NCBI GenBank assembly: GCA_947452555.1
Contig: CANGDH010000004.1
Coordinates: forward strand, 117,553 to 181,552
DNA length: 64,000 bases
Source of the DNA: Bacteroidota bacterium
GTDB taxonomy: Bacteria > Bacteroidota > Bacteroidia > Chitinophagales > Chitinophagaceae
Reading direction: 5' to 3'
The notes below the pieces were generated by a model. It searched no databases. It saw only the letters and a list, made by a program, of their open reading frames with translations, and was not told where the DNA came from. This document shows positions 53,158 to 62,931 of this stretch, piece after piece. Every line of letters begins with the position of its first letter. Within the stretch, counting starts at the first letter, position 1. The position numbers were made by a program, and so were the translations under genes.

Positions 53158-54660
53158 TTAAAATGATCTAACGCCTCTCCCGCCGTTAGCGTTGTCTTTC
53201 CCAACTGAGTTATTATCGGAACCGCCAAAAAATGATCTATCTGAAACTTGTATAATATTGTATCCGGTAGATTGAGAATAATGATATCCTCCTTTCATGA
53301 TTGTACCAGAATTCACGCCACCATTAGATGGCCAACCCGTTACATCTGCTAATCCATTTGTATTTAGAACTCCATTACCATTGGTTATTGTGAAAGCTGA
53401 ATAGTTGTACCCATTTCCCCCACCTACGCATTGTTCAAACAAATTTCCTCCCATCTCCATAATGCCATAATAAGTTGCACCAGCTTGAGATCTATTTGTT
53501 CCCGACGTTGCAGCAAACCCAGATCTTATAGGGCCATTATTATTATTAAAATTAGATAAACCTTCTGCTATAGTCCAGGTTCTCGTAGTAGAATAATCAC
53601 AACAAGCCGAGTTTATACTTGTATTCCCCCATGGATATTCATATGCTACTGGAGGCAAAGTTCCTCTACATGCTTTTTCAAACTCAAATTCTGTCATAGG
53701 TCTTAATCCAGACCAATCTAAAAATGAAGTTAAATCTTGCCAAGATAAATTTTCTGGTATATGAGGATATGCAGTGTAAAATTTTGCAGGAACCGTATTA
53801 TAAGTTCCCTTATTGCCTGTTGGAATATAGGTTTGAAACCCAGCCCAATTATTATTAAAATATACTCCATCTACATTTGGTAAATTACTCGCTCCTCTGG
53901 CAGTTGTTTTTACTGCTTGTTGATCATAAGTTAATGCGTTTAAAAACTCTACAACTAGTCCTTGTGAAATTTCATATTTCATACAGTAAAATCCATTATA
54001 CCCTAATGGGAAAATAGATGGCAATGAAACTGAACATCCATATTGAGGTCCTGAAGTATAATTAGTATAAGAACCCAAACCTGCATTTTGAATCGACGCA
54101 TTTATCAATAAAGGTTGGGTCGTATTTCCAGCAGAAAAATTACTAGTATTAGTAGACCTTCCATCTCCTAAATAAAAATTTCCTTGTGGTACATACACCA
54201 TCTCCATTCCTAAAACTTCAAAATTATCAGTGGCACTAGTAGTGATACTTGGATTTGTAGACGTCAATTTTAATGTGATAGTTTGTGATGATACATTTCC
54301 AATTACATTGGTTCCAATTCGTTTTACAAAAACGCCCATTCCGTCTGTTACTCCATCAACAGAAACTAAAGTTGAGGCGGAACCTCCAGACATTGCTGAA
54401 TGATCGCCACTAGTTGGACTTACAAATTGATGTACCCAATTGTTGTTCCCAGAACAGTTTTGTCTTTTTATAAATACCCAAACTGCGTCCCAATTACTTG
54501 GTCCAGAACTAATAGACCAACTATTATCCCAGGAAATGGTAAATGTTAATGTTTGAGCACTTGAATTGTAAATAGGACTTGCTCCAATAGCTAAATTGTT
54601 AGCTTTTGCTTGAACAAAGGAAAGTAAAAAGCAAGTGATAAATAAATAAAGCTGTTTCAT
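53158..54660 (-). CDS. Secreted SUMF1-domain protein, paralogue B
   Basis: A 500-residue paralogue of the neighbouring genes with the same order: signal, N-terminal domain (NSWSISSGPSNWDAVWVFIKRQ region), SUMF1 domain from about 148 (VYVPQGNFYLGDG, LRPMTEFEFEKACRG, MGGNLFEQC) and the end GGRGVRSF. The catalytic Cys pair is missing here as well. Alignment by eye with A and C shows shared framework residues and variable stretches between QVSDRSF and GGRGVR. DNA has diverged at silent sites, so duplication is old. Confidence 0.85.
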   Translation of the reverse strand: MKQLYLFITCFLLSFVQAKANNLAIGASPIYNSSAQTLTFTISWDNSWSISSGPSNWDAVWVFIKRQNCSGNNNWVHQFVSPTSGDHSAMSGGSASTLVSVDGVTDGMGVFVKRIGTNVIGNVSSQTITLKLTSTNPSITTSATDNFEVLGMEMVYVPQGNFYLGDGRSTNTSNFSAGNTTQPLLINASIQNAGLGSYTNYTSGPQYGCSVSLPSIFPLGYNGFYCMKYEISQGLVVEFLNALTYDQQAVKTTARGASNLPNVDGVYFNNNWAGFQTYIPTGNKGTYNTVPAKFYTAYPHIPENLSWQDLTSFLDWSGLRPMTEFEFEKACRGTLPPVAYEYPWGNTSINSACCDYSTTRTWTIAEGLSNFNNNNGPIRSGFAATSGTNRSQAGATYYGIMEMGGNLFEQCVGGGNGYNYSAFTITNGNGVLNTNGLADVTGWPSNGGVNSGTIMKGGYHYSQSTGYNIIQVSDRSFFGGSDNNSVGKDNANGGRGVRSF

Positions 54661-54683
54661 TTGGTTATGTTTAAAAAATAAAT

Positions 54684-56222
54684 TTAAAATGTTCTTACTC
54701 CTCGTCCACCTGTTGCGCGATCCCTAACTGTGTTTCCATTAATAATTGTACCTGTATAAAAAGATCTATCTGATACTTGCATTTGATAATTATTACCAGT
54801 GTTATTATAAAATGCTCCTCCTCTTAAAATAGTTCCAGAACTCAATCCTCCACTTGTTGGCCAGCCAGTTACATTTGCTAAACCCAAACTAGTTAACGCC
54901 CCATCTCCATTTGTTATAGTAAATGTTGAATAATTATATCCACTACCTCCTCCAACGCATTGTTCAAATATATTACCCCCCATTTCCATAATTCCATAAT
55001 ATGTTGCTCCAGACTGTGATCTGTTTGAGGATGCAGTTGCCGCAAATCCAGATCTTATTGGCCCTCCGTCCCAGTTGTACCAGCAATTACCTTCATAAGT
55101 TGAATTAGATGTTTCAGTGGTGGTATTTATTGCTGAAAAATTTCCACTACTCGTATTGATAATTTTATTACCCCATGGAAAGTCATTAGCAATTGGAGCA
55201 TCCGTTCCTCTGCATGCTTTTTCAAATTCAAATTCTGTCATAGGTCTTAGTCCAGCCCAATCAAGATAAGAAGTAAGGTCTTGCCAATTTAAATAACCTG
55301 CTGGTAGAAAAGCATTATAAGTATTGGTTAAGCCAAACACCGCAGGTAAAGTATTATTTGTGCCAGCTGTTGTAACTTTTATTTCTTGTCTGTAATTATT
55401 AAGCGCATAACTAAAATAGGTACCATTGGTACTAGGCACTCTTGTCGAAGCCCAAACGGCTAATCTTGCAGCTTGTTGATCATAATTCAGTGTATTTAAA
55501 TAATCTACAATTTGCTGTTGGTTGTTTTCATATTTCATGCAGTAAAAACCATTATAACCCAGCGGGAAAGTAGATGGTAAGCTAACTACTGAACCATACG
55601 AAGGACTGTTCACATAATTAGTATAACTACCCAAACCACTTGTTTGCTTACTTGCATTTATTTGAACAGGTAGCGTACTTGAAGCTCCTGCTGTAAAATT
55701 ATTGGTACTGCTAGATCTTCCATCGCCAAGATAAAAACTTCCTTGAGGCACATATACCATCTCAATTCCAATTACTTTAAAATTATCCGATGTAGTACTT
55801 GACCCAATTAAATTCGGAATATATGTTCCAGAGAGTTTTATAGTTACTGAACTCGTAGTTGGAAAAGACCCAATGGCATTGTTTGCTGCACTTGGTCTAT
55901 GAATAAATACACCCATTTGATCAGCTACTGCATCAGCCACTAATCCATATGAACCTGTAACACTATGATCACTTGATGTGGCACTTAATAATGCATGTGA
56001 CCAAATACCATTGGCTCCACAAGGTTGTCTTTTCACAAAAATCCAAACAGCATCCCAATTAGACGGGCCATTATTTATACGCCAGCTATTATCCCATTTA
56101 ATAGTAAATGTCAATTGATTATTGGCTGCATCATATGACGGTGTACCAATAATCAAATTGTTAGCATATGAATTGCTATTCATAAATAATATTAGGAAAA
56201 ATAAAAAGATTATTTTTTTCAT
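54684..56222 (-). CDS. Secreted SUMF1-domain protein, paralogue C
   Basis: A 512-residue member of the three-gene set. Signal (about 1-20), N-terminal domain (NSWRINNGPSNWDAVWIFVKRQ region), then the SUMF1 domain from about 150 (VYVPQGSFYLGDG, LRPMTEFEFEKACRG, MGGNIFEQC), ending GGRGVRTF. As in the others, no formylglycine-forming Cys pair is visible. It is first of the three in transcription order, 6 bp after the LamG gene. Confidence 0.85.
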   Translation of the reverse strand: MKKIIFLFFLILFMNSNSYANNLIIGTPSYDAANNQLTFTIKWDNSWRINNGPSNWDAVWIFVKRQPCGANGIWSHALLSATSSDHSVTGSYGLVADAVADQMGVFIHRPSAANNAIGSFPTTSSVTIKLSGTYIPNLIGSSTTSDNFKVIGIEMVYVPQGSFYLGDGRSSSTNNFTAGASSTLPVQINASKQTSGLGSYTNYVNSPSYGSVVSLPSTFPLGYNGFYCMKYENNQQQIVDYLNTLNYDQQAARLAVWASTRVPSTNGTYFSYALNNYRQEIKVTTAGTNNTLPAVFGLTNTYNAFLPAGYLNWQDLTSYLDWAGLRPMTEFEFEKACRGTDAPIANDFPWGNKIINTSSGNFSAINTTTETSNSTYEGNCWYNWDGGPIRSGFAATASSNRSQSGATYYGIMEMGGNIFEQCVGGGSGYNYSTFTITNGDGALTSLGLANVTGWPTSGGLSSGTILRGGAFYNNTGNNYQMQVSDRSFYTGTIINGNTVRDRATGGRGVRTF

Positions 56223-56228
56223 TGTTAA

Positions 56229-56927
56229 TTAGTTAATGGCTGAATTATATAATCCAAGTTCGTTTGTATTAGTTCCACCAGCATCGCCTTGATCAAATCG
56301 ATAATAAAGTTTAAGTGTAGCATTTAAATTAGGGTCTATAATTGTATACATATATTTTTGAATGTCTGCCCTAGTCCTTACAGTATTCCAAATTCTTAAT
56401 TCATCCATTGTAAAGTTTCCATTTTCTCCAACACCATCAACATTTGAACCTAATCTGAAAGCAGTTGGTAAATTGGTAGCTGCTGTAACTGAATAGGTTG
56501 CTACAGAACTTGCATTTTTATACACCGTCAATACATTTGAGTTTTTTACAAGTGCAAAATGAACCCATGTATTTAATTCCATTGTACAAGGTGTTACCCA
56601 AGTTGCAGTTCCACCTATATCAGTAAATAATAACCTAAGACTAGTTGCACTTTTAGCAATATGTAATCCATTGTTATTGTATGAACAATAAACGCGGTCA
56701 TTAGAGCCGTCTGTTCCAGAATTTTTAATCCAAAATTCTATTGTAAAATCTGTAATGGAGTCTTGCACATATACCTGACCAATACCAAAAGCATTTGTAC
56801 CATCAAAATTTAATGCATTGCCAAAATTATAACTTGTGTATTGTAATGGCTGAAGTTGTGGCAGAGAAATTTGCCCCCAACTTTTAGCTGAGATAGTCAA
56901 TAATAATATGATAAATAATTTATTCAT
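56229..56927 (-). CDS. Secreted LamG/concanavalin-like lectin protein
   Basis: A 232-residue exported protein (signal cleaved near SWGQ) that is one LamG-like jelly roll: NALNFDGTNAFGIG, TDFTIEFWIKN, WVHFALVKNSNVLTVYKN and DELRIWNTVRTRADIQKYMY. The protein ends soon after the domain (YRFDQGDAGGTN...), so any C-terminal part seen in larger relatives is missing and there is no T9SS signal. It probably binds glycans or other fibre subunits. It lies 6 bp from genes on both sides. Confidence 0.85.
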   Translation of the reverse strand: MNKLFIILLLTISAKSWGQISLPQLQPLQYTSYNFGNALNFDGTNAFGIGQVYVQDSITDFTIEFWIKNSGTDGSNDRVYCSYNNNGLHIAKSATSLRLLFTDIGGTATWVTPCTMELNTWVHFALVKNSNVLTVYKNASSVATYSVTAATNLPTAFRLGSNVDGVGENGNFTMDELRIWNTVRTRADIQKYMYTIIDPNLNATLKLYYRFDQGDAGGTNTNELGLYNSAIN

Positions 56928-56933
56928 AAATAT

Positions 56934-59900
56934 TTATTGTATATCACCAGTTAATAATACAGATCCACTTGCATAGCAAATTACTGTTGCAATACTATAC
57001 AAACCTGAAGTTGCTGAAAAATTATATCTATTAACTGTTCCTGAAAATTGAACAGTGGTATTATCTGATTGTAAAATCATACAAGTAAATCCAATTGGTA
57101 AAGATGCTCCGTCGAATGTAATAGTGGGCCCACTAGTACAAACAATAACTTTACCATTATATGTTAACGCATTTGTTCCATTTATAGTAAACGCCGAACT
57201 TACATTAGTAATAGCAGCATTAAAGCCTGCAATGGTAGCACTGCTAGTATTTCCAGATAATGCCCCGCCAACATTTACCGCATCTAATGTTTTAGTGCCT
57301 GCAAATGTTTGTGCTCCAGTTGATACAACACCTCTAACAGCAGCACTTGCATTAGGTAAATTAAAAGTGTGTGAAGTTCCTGTGCTTGTAATATTAAAAT
57401 CACTTCCCGTACCAGCAACAGTGCCAGTTGCAAAAGTTTGCGTAGCACCTGTCAAACCATTCATACTACTTATGCCGGCACTTACAGTTGCAGAAAGCAA
57501 ACCAGTTGTTTCATCTAAATTTAAACCAGCTCCAATTCCTATTTCACCAGGAGCGCCTGTGGTTAATGCTTTATTTCCAATTAATTTTTTTGTTGTTAGG
57601 TTCTGCAATTTAGCCAATGTTACATTCGCTTCAGCAATTTTAGCTGTTGTGACAGCGCTAGTACTTATTGTAGTTGCCAAAGCACCAGCTGTATTCGTGA
57701 TGTCGCCAGTAAGAACTGGGAAACGAGCTGCTGCTAAAGTACCTGTTACATTAGATCCTGCTAAATTAACTGCGGATGCAGTTACTGTCTGTCCTGCAAT
57801 AGTTAAATAATTCTCTCCAGCCAAAGCAACATCCCCAGTATTAGTACCACTAATATCTGCAGTATTAGAAACAGTTAATATTTTACTTGTAGTACCTCCT
57901 GCTATTGTGAATCCAGTAGCAGCAGTAGTAGGTGTTAAACCGTTAATTGTTTTATTCGTCAACGCTTCTGTACCTGCAAGTGTAGCTAGCATACCTGAAA
58001 CAGGTAATGTTACATTTGTAGTTGAAGCTGTAGAGGTAAGTGTTAATTTATTTCCAGAAGTAACAAAGTCTCCCCCAAGTGTAATAGTTTTTAATGCATT
58101 ATTTACACCTGTACCCCCTTGTGCAGGAGATAATGTAGTTGATAGTCCAGTTAGAGAAGTGATATTACTATTAACTCCTGCATTTGCATAAACTGTATTG
58201 TCAATACTTCCATCCGCTTTTAAAAATTCATTACTCGATCCTGTAGGTGTTTTAATAATAACTGCGTTTAGCGTACCTGCAATTGTTCCACTTCCACTAA
58301 TATTAAAATTAGAGGAAGCTTGCTGACTTGTTCCATTTGCAATATAAGAACCACTTCCTGCAGGAACATCTGCTGCAGTTAAAACTCTAAAAATTGGAGC
58401 AGCTGCACTACCAGATAAAGGGCCTGCGAAAACTGTGTTTGCATTCGCAGTCGCAACGCCAGTTCCACCTTGTGCAGATGTGACCAAAGCATTAGTTGTA
58501 AGAATAGTCGCACTTGCATCTGGTAACGTGAATGTTTTTTGTATAACAGTAGGTCCTGTAAACTTAGTGAATGCATTTTCCGTACCACCATAATTTGATG
58601 CAATAACCTGAGTAAGATCTACAGATCCATCAAAACTATTACCGTATATTGATTTAGTACTTGCAAATTTGGTAGTAGTTGCTGCATTACCATTTAAAGT
58701 TCCTGAAATAATACCAGCTGCAAAATCACCATTGGCATCTCTTGCTACTATTTGATTGGCCAAATTTGCTTCAGTTGCAGTAGTTGCACTATTAGTAATT
58801 TTTCCAGAAGTAGATATAGTAGCTAAGTTAACATCTGTAATCCCTGCAGTACCATTTAAATTGGCATTTGTTAATCCTGAAATGGTATTGGAGCCAGCCG
58901 AAATTGTTTTATTCGTTAGTGCCTCTGCGCCATTCAAAGTAGACAGCATACCTGAAACTGGCAATGTTAAATCTGTTGCAGCAGTTGTTTTTAAAATTAT
59001 TGCAGCTGCATTAGAAGCTCCTATAGTACCTGTAGTTGTAAATGCACCACCAATAGCAACTGCACCTCCTAATGTCATTGTTTTATTATCTGCATTTGCA
59101 ATACCAGTACCACCATTTGATGGTTTTATAACACCAGTAATTTGTGCTCCTCCAATGGTGCTTCCATTAATATCACTTAGTGTTGCTAAAGTACCAGATG
59201 TTGGCACAACTAAATCAGTAGCACCGCTCATTCTTAGCACTACAGGGAAAGCACCTATTGTTGTTAAGTCTCCTCCAATCGTAATTTTATTAGTTCCATT
59301 ATTAACCCCAGTACCACCATTAGTAGCAGGTAATATTCCAGTAACTGCAGATGCAGATATATTGCTAATTGCAGTAGTCACATATTGCGTACTTGCTATA
59401 GTACCATCATTAGAAGGATAAATTGCTGTAGGAACTAATGGAACTCCTGTAAAAGTTGGAGAGATTGCTCTTACCACATTACCTGTACCTATTGTATTTA
59501 TTTCTTCTACAGCACCTGCACCGACAGAAACGCGTCCTAATATTTTATCTGTAGCAGTTACATTTTGAATTTTATCGTAACTGATTGTTGAATTCAAAAT
59601 TTTTGATCCCACAATTTTATTTGCACCAATGGTAGTTACACCAACATTATTAATAGTAACATCTCCAGACATGGTTACTTTCTCGGCTAAACCAGCACTA
59701 CTTCCTACAATAATTTTACCTGACTCTAATACCGATCCTATCGAAGACACTCCAGCTATAGTAATATTAGCAACGTTAGTAATTCTACCCTTCCCGTCAA
59801 CTGTTACAGAAGGCACTTGTGTTGCAGAACCATAAGTACCAGCTGTTGCACCAGAGTTAGTTAGTGTTGTAGCAAATGTATTTATACCTGACCCTATTAT

Positions 59901-62900
59901 ATCACCCGTCAATGTAATTGTTTGATCGCCAGAGTTTACACCACTAACAATTGCATCATCCGCTACTGTTAAAGTTTTACTAGTTGTTCCTCCCGCTACT
60001 GTAAAACCATTTGCTTGTGAAGTTGGTATTAAACCATTAATTATTTTATTCGTAAAAGCTTCTGTGCCGTCAATAGTAGCAAGCTTTCCAGTTGTAGGAA
60101 GTGTCAAAGCAGTTGCAGCTGTCGTCTTAAAAGTAATTGCAGCAGCATTTGAAGTTCCGGCAGTTCCTGTTGTTGTAAATGCTGAACCAGTATTTATATT
60201 TCCCCCTAGTGTAATTGTTTTCCCATTATTAGCAAACCCAGTTCCTCCATTCGCACCTAATACAACTCCAGTTACATTAGTTGCATTACCTGCTAAATCT
60301 GCAGTAATTAAACCAGCATAAAAATTTCCATTCGCATCACGTTTCACAATTGAATTTGCCGTTGCATTATCTGTAGCAGTATTCGCTAAAACAGTTGCAG
60401 CATTAATATTTGAAGCTGATGATCCGCCAACTGTCAATACTAATGGAGTAGCGGCAAAACCACCTAAATCACCTGCTAATTGTACTTTACCCTTTACTAA
60501 TATAGTTGCATCTGGCGTAGCTGTTGAAACGGTACCGTCAACATAATCTTTAACTGATTTAACAGTTGGATATTTCGTGCTTGAAGTTCCGTCGAAAAAT
60601 ACACTTGTACTTTTATTGCTTATATCTTCTTTCGCGTCTAAGGCTGTTAGAGTTGCAGTACTAATTGGTTTTAATAAATCAGTTGTATTATCAACATGCT
60701 CTAATCCTAAATTTGTTTTTGCATCATTTACTGTGATTCCACCAGTACCACCTTGACTGATAGCTAATGTTCCAACGGAAGTTAACCCTTTATTAGCGTC
60801 GGTAAAAACAGGCTTTGAGGCAGTCAATGTAGAAATAATTGGCTGACTAGTTAAAGTCGCAATTCCTGTAATATCTATATTTCCACCTACAGTTGTATTC
60901 CCTGTTAAATTTGTAATTCCCCCAACATTTAGATTATCATTTAAAGTTGTAATACCAGTAGTATTTAAAGTACCTCCTACAATAATATCGTTTGAGTAAG
61001 ATTTATTGCCAGCAATTGTTTGCACACTTGTTAAGTCTACAAAATTTTGAGTTGCAGAACCTGTTCCTCCATTTGCAATAGGTAAAATTCCTATTACTCC
61101 AGTTGTTAAAGGAAGTCCAGTTAAATTTGTTGCTATACCTGTACTTGGAGTTCCAAGATTTGGGATTGAAAATATTGGTGAATTTGCATAAACCAAACTA
61201 CCAGAGCCAGTTGTACCAGACGCAGTATTTAAATAATTAAGTTGTGATGCTGATGTAGTTACAGAAGTAGCGCCTAATACAAAAGGACTTGGCATTGTCA
61301 AAGTTCCTGTGAATACAGGAGAATTAATTGGTGCCTTCAAATTAATTCGATTTGAGATCCAAACGGTATCTAACAATTTTAAATAAGGCGCTACAATACC
61401 AGGCACATCCGAGTAAGTAACTCTATTATTAATTGCTGAAGCATTAGCCGCAATATTAGCAGCATTTAAACTAATATTAATGGCATTATTAGATATCTGA
61501 TTAGTATTCGTAGTAATGTCATTGGTATTTGTATTGATGAAACCTCTTAACAATGACGAGTCTGTAACTAATCTAACTACTTGTGCTATAGAATCATTTT
61601 TTATTTTTGTTACTAATGTTAATGAATCAGCACTAAGCTTCGTTGATAAATTATTAATTGCAAGATTATTAGTTGTTTTATAAAGATCCTTATCAATCAT
61701 TGACAATCTATAAGGAGTTAATATCGTAGCGGTGTCCGACTTGTTCAACTTCAAATTCTCTGCCGTAGTAGCTCTGGAAATTTCAGCTGATAAGTCACCG
61801 CCCGAACTCGCACTCAGTAAATTAATTCTATTTGACAATGAAACGGTGTCACGAGCAAAACGTCTTGACAACATTAAAGTAGTATCTGAAGCATTTATTT
61901 TATAACTTAATCTTGTAATTAATGTAGCACTGTCTGCAACCAATGCTGCAACAATAGAATTATTACTTAATTTATAATTATCCTTATCAATCATGGATAA
62001 TCTATAAGGAGTCATCATTAAAGCAGTATCATTATATTTTACACCCGCAACTGTAACCAAATATGGTGCAATGATACCTGGAATTTGTGCTGAATCTAAT
62101 TTAATATCAATACGTTTTGATAAGCTTGCTGTATCTAGTTTTCTTAAATAAGGATTTAACATAATTGCTGTATCTGAAATATTTACTTTCAATGAGCTAG
62201 TATTACCAGTAGCAATACCTAATGCGTTAATTCTATTAGATAAGTTGATAGTATCAGTCTTAATACGATCAGATACATATTGAGTGTTAGCAAGTAAACC
62301 AGTTGCTGGAAGACTCACATTACTATTAGCGGTTGAAGAAATAGTGATATCCCCAACTCCTTTAAAAAATAAATTCTGTGCTATTGAAATTGTCTTAACA
62401 CCATTATCAACACCTGTACCTCCTTTTGAACCCGGGACAATAGTACTAATTGATAGTGCAGAGTCTGCAACTGAAGCAGTGCTAGCAAATAAAGCATAAG
62501 GTACCGACCAAAGTTGAGAAGTCCCCATATCAACATATTCAGTTTCAGCAGACCACCCTGGACCTGGAATAGAAGGCTCAATTGCAATTTTAATATTAAC
62601 AAAATACAAAGCATCATTCCAAATAATAGTTGTCAAACCTGTAACTCCAGAAATTCTGGAACCCTTCCCTATCACTAAAGTAAAAATTCCGTCGTCGGTA
62701 GATACTACTTTAAAACTTTCTTGGTATATAGAGGTTCCAGTTGCAGAACCTTTTAATAAGGTAACTTTTGCATACACATTTCTGCCTGCTGCAGCATTGC
62801 CGTTAGCATCTCTGGCTACCGCTTGGAATAAAATCCCATCTGGAGTTACCTGAGCTATTGCAGCAACACTGAGACAACAGAAGATTAATAATAAGGGTAT

Positions 62901-62918
62901 ATATAATTTCTTAAGCAT
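56934..62918 (-). CDS. Giant phage-tail-fibre-like surface protein
   Basis: A 1994-residue exported protein. Signal to about residue 23; an N-terminal Bacteroidota fibre domain (24-150; ILFQAVARDANGN to LWSVPYALFAS); a polar helical stalk (about 210-530) with the repeated element PYRLSMIDKD; then a very long Thr/Gly/Ala/Asn-rich beta-repeat region (about 535-1870) with eight GGTG motifs and recurring LTNKTINGL and TLPVSGMLATL-like units; and a distinct C-terminal domain (about 1880-1994). The layout resembles trimeric tail fibres. It lacks a T9SS sorting domain. Long antisense frames over it are compositional. Confidence 0.82.
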   Translation of the reverse strand: MLKKLYIPLLLIFCCLSVAAIAQVTPDGILFQAVARDANGNAAAGRNVYAKVTLLKGSATGTSIYQESFKVVSTDDGIFTLVIGKGSRISGVTGLTTIIWNDALYFVNIKIAIEPSIPGPGWSAETEYVDMGTSQLWSVPYALFASTASVADSALSISTIVPGSKGGTGVDNGVKTISIAQNLFFKGVGDITISSTANSNVSLPATGLLANTQYVSDRIKTDTINLSNRINALGIATGNTSSLKVNISDTAIMLNPYLRKLDTASLSKRIDIKLDSAQIPGIIAPYLVTVAGVKYNDTALMMTPYRLSMIDKDNYKLSNNSIVAALVADSATLITRLSYKINASDTTLMLSRRFARDTVSLSNRINLLSASSGGDLSAEISRATTAENLKLNKSDTATILTPYRLSMIDKDLYKTTNNLAINNLSTKLSADSLTLVTKIKNDSIAQVVRLVTDSSLLRGFINTNTNDITTNTNQISNNAINISLNAANIAANASAINNRVTYSDVPGIVAPYLKLLDTVWISNRINLKAPINSPVFTGTLTMPSPFVLGATSVTTSASQLNYLNTASGTTGSGSLVYANSPIFSIPNLGTPSTGIATNLTGLPLTTGVIGILPIANGGTGSATQNFVDLTSVQTIAGNKSYSNDIIVGGTLNTTGITTLNDNLNVGGITNLTGNTTVGGNIDITGIATLTSQPIISTLTASKPVFTDANKGLTSVGTLAISQGGTGGITVNDAKTNLGLEHVDNTTDLLKPISTATLTALDAKEDISNKSTSVFFDGTSSTKYPTVKSVKDYVDGTVSTATPDATILVKGKVQLAGDLGGFAATPLVLTVGGSSASNINAATVLANTATDNATANSIVKRDANGNFYAGLITADLAGNATNVTGVVLGANGGTGFANNGKTITLGGNINTGSAFTTTGTAGTSNAAAITFKTTAATALTLPTTGKLATIDGTEAFTNKIINGLIPTSQANGFTVAGGTTSKTLTVADDAIVSGVNSGDQTITLTGDIIGSGINTFATTLTNSGATAGTYGSATQVPSVTVDGKGRITNVANITIAGVSSIGSVLESGKIIVGSSAGLAEKVTMSGDVTINNVGVTTIGANKIVGSKILNSTISYDKIQNVTATDKILGRVSVGAGAVEEINTIGTGNVVRAISPTFTGVPLVPTAIYPSNDGTIASTQYVTTAISNISASAVTGILPATNGGTGVNNGTNKITIGGDLTTIGAFPVVLRMSGATDLVVPTSGTLATLSDINGSTIGGAQITGVIKPSNGGTGIANADNKTMTLGGAVAIGGAFTTTGTIGASNAAAIILKTTAATDLTLPVSGMLSTLNGAEALTNKTISAGSNTISGLTNANLNGTAGITDVNLATISTSGKITNSATTATEANLANQIVARDANGDFAAGIISGTLNGNAATTTKFASTKSIYGNSFDGSVDLTQVIASNYGGTENAFTKFTGPTVIQKTFTLPDASATILTTNALVTSAQGGTGVATANANTVFAGPLSGSAAAPIFRVLTAADVPAGSGSYIANGTSQQASSNFNISGSGTIAGTLNAVIIKTPTGSSNEFLKADGSIDNTVYANAGVNSNITSLTGLSTTLSPAQGGTGVNNALKTITLGGDFVTSGNKLTLTSTASTTNVTLPVSGMLATLAGTEALTNKTINGLTPTTAATGFTIAGGTTSKILTVSNTADISGTNTGDVALAGENYLTIAGQTVTASAVNLAGSNVTGTLAAARFPVLTGDITNTAGALATTISTSAVTTAKIAEANVTLAKLQNLTTKKLIGNKALTTGAPGEIGIGAGLNLDETTGLLSATVSAGISSMNGLTGATQTFATGTVAGTGSDFNITSTGTSHTFNLPNASAAVRGVVSTGAQTFAGTKTLDAVNVGGALSGNTSSATIAGFNAAITNVSSAFTINGTNALTYNGKVIVCTSGPTITFDGASLPIGFTCMILQSDNTTVQFSGTVNRYNFSATSGLYSIATVICYASGSVLLTGDIQ
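61670..62040 (-). repeat. Repeated stalk element within the giant gene
   Basis: The residues PYRLSMIDKD and their neighbours are encoded twice, near 61980-62030 and 61680-61730, with most bases matching (for example TCCTTATCAATCAT in both, plus strand). It marks a duplicated module of about 100 residues. Confidence 0.6.
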
Positions 62919-62931
62919 AAGTGCTAGATTG

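Noticed and set aside
51628..56222. Complete diversity-generating retroelement
   Set aside because: The fold fits a variable protein, but no reverse transcriptase, accessory gene or template repeat is in the window, and the three copies differ at silent sites throughout rather than at adenine-derived positions only.
57055..57810. Long plus-strand open frames over the giant fibre gene (also 58756-59421, 57907-58191 and others)
   Set aside because: They are antisense shadows caused by the repeat gene's Thr/Ala/Val/Gly codon bias; they lack signal peptides, family motifs or sensible starts, while the minus-strand frame has a clear domain plan.
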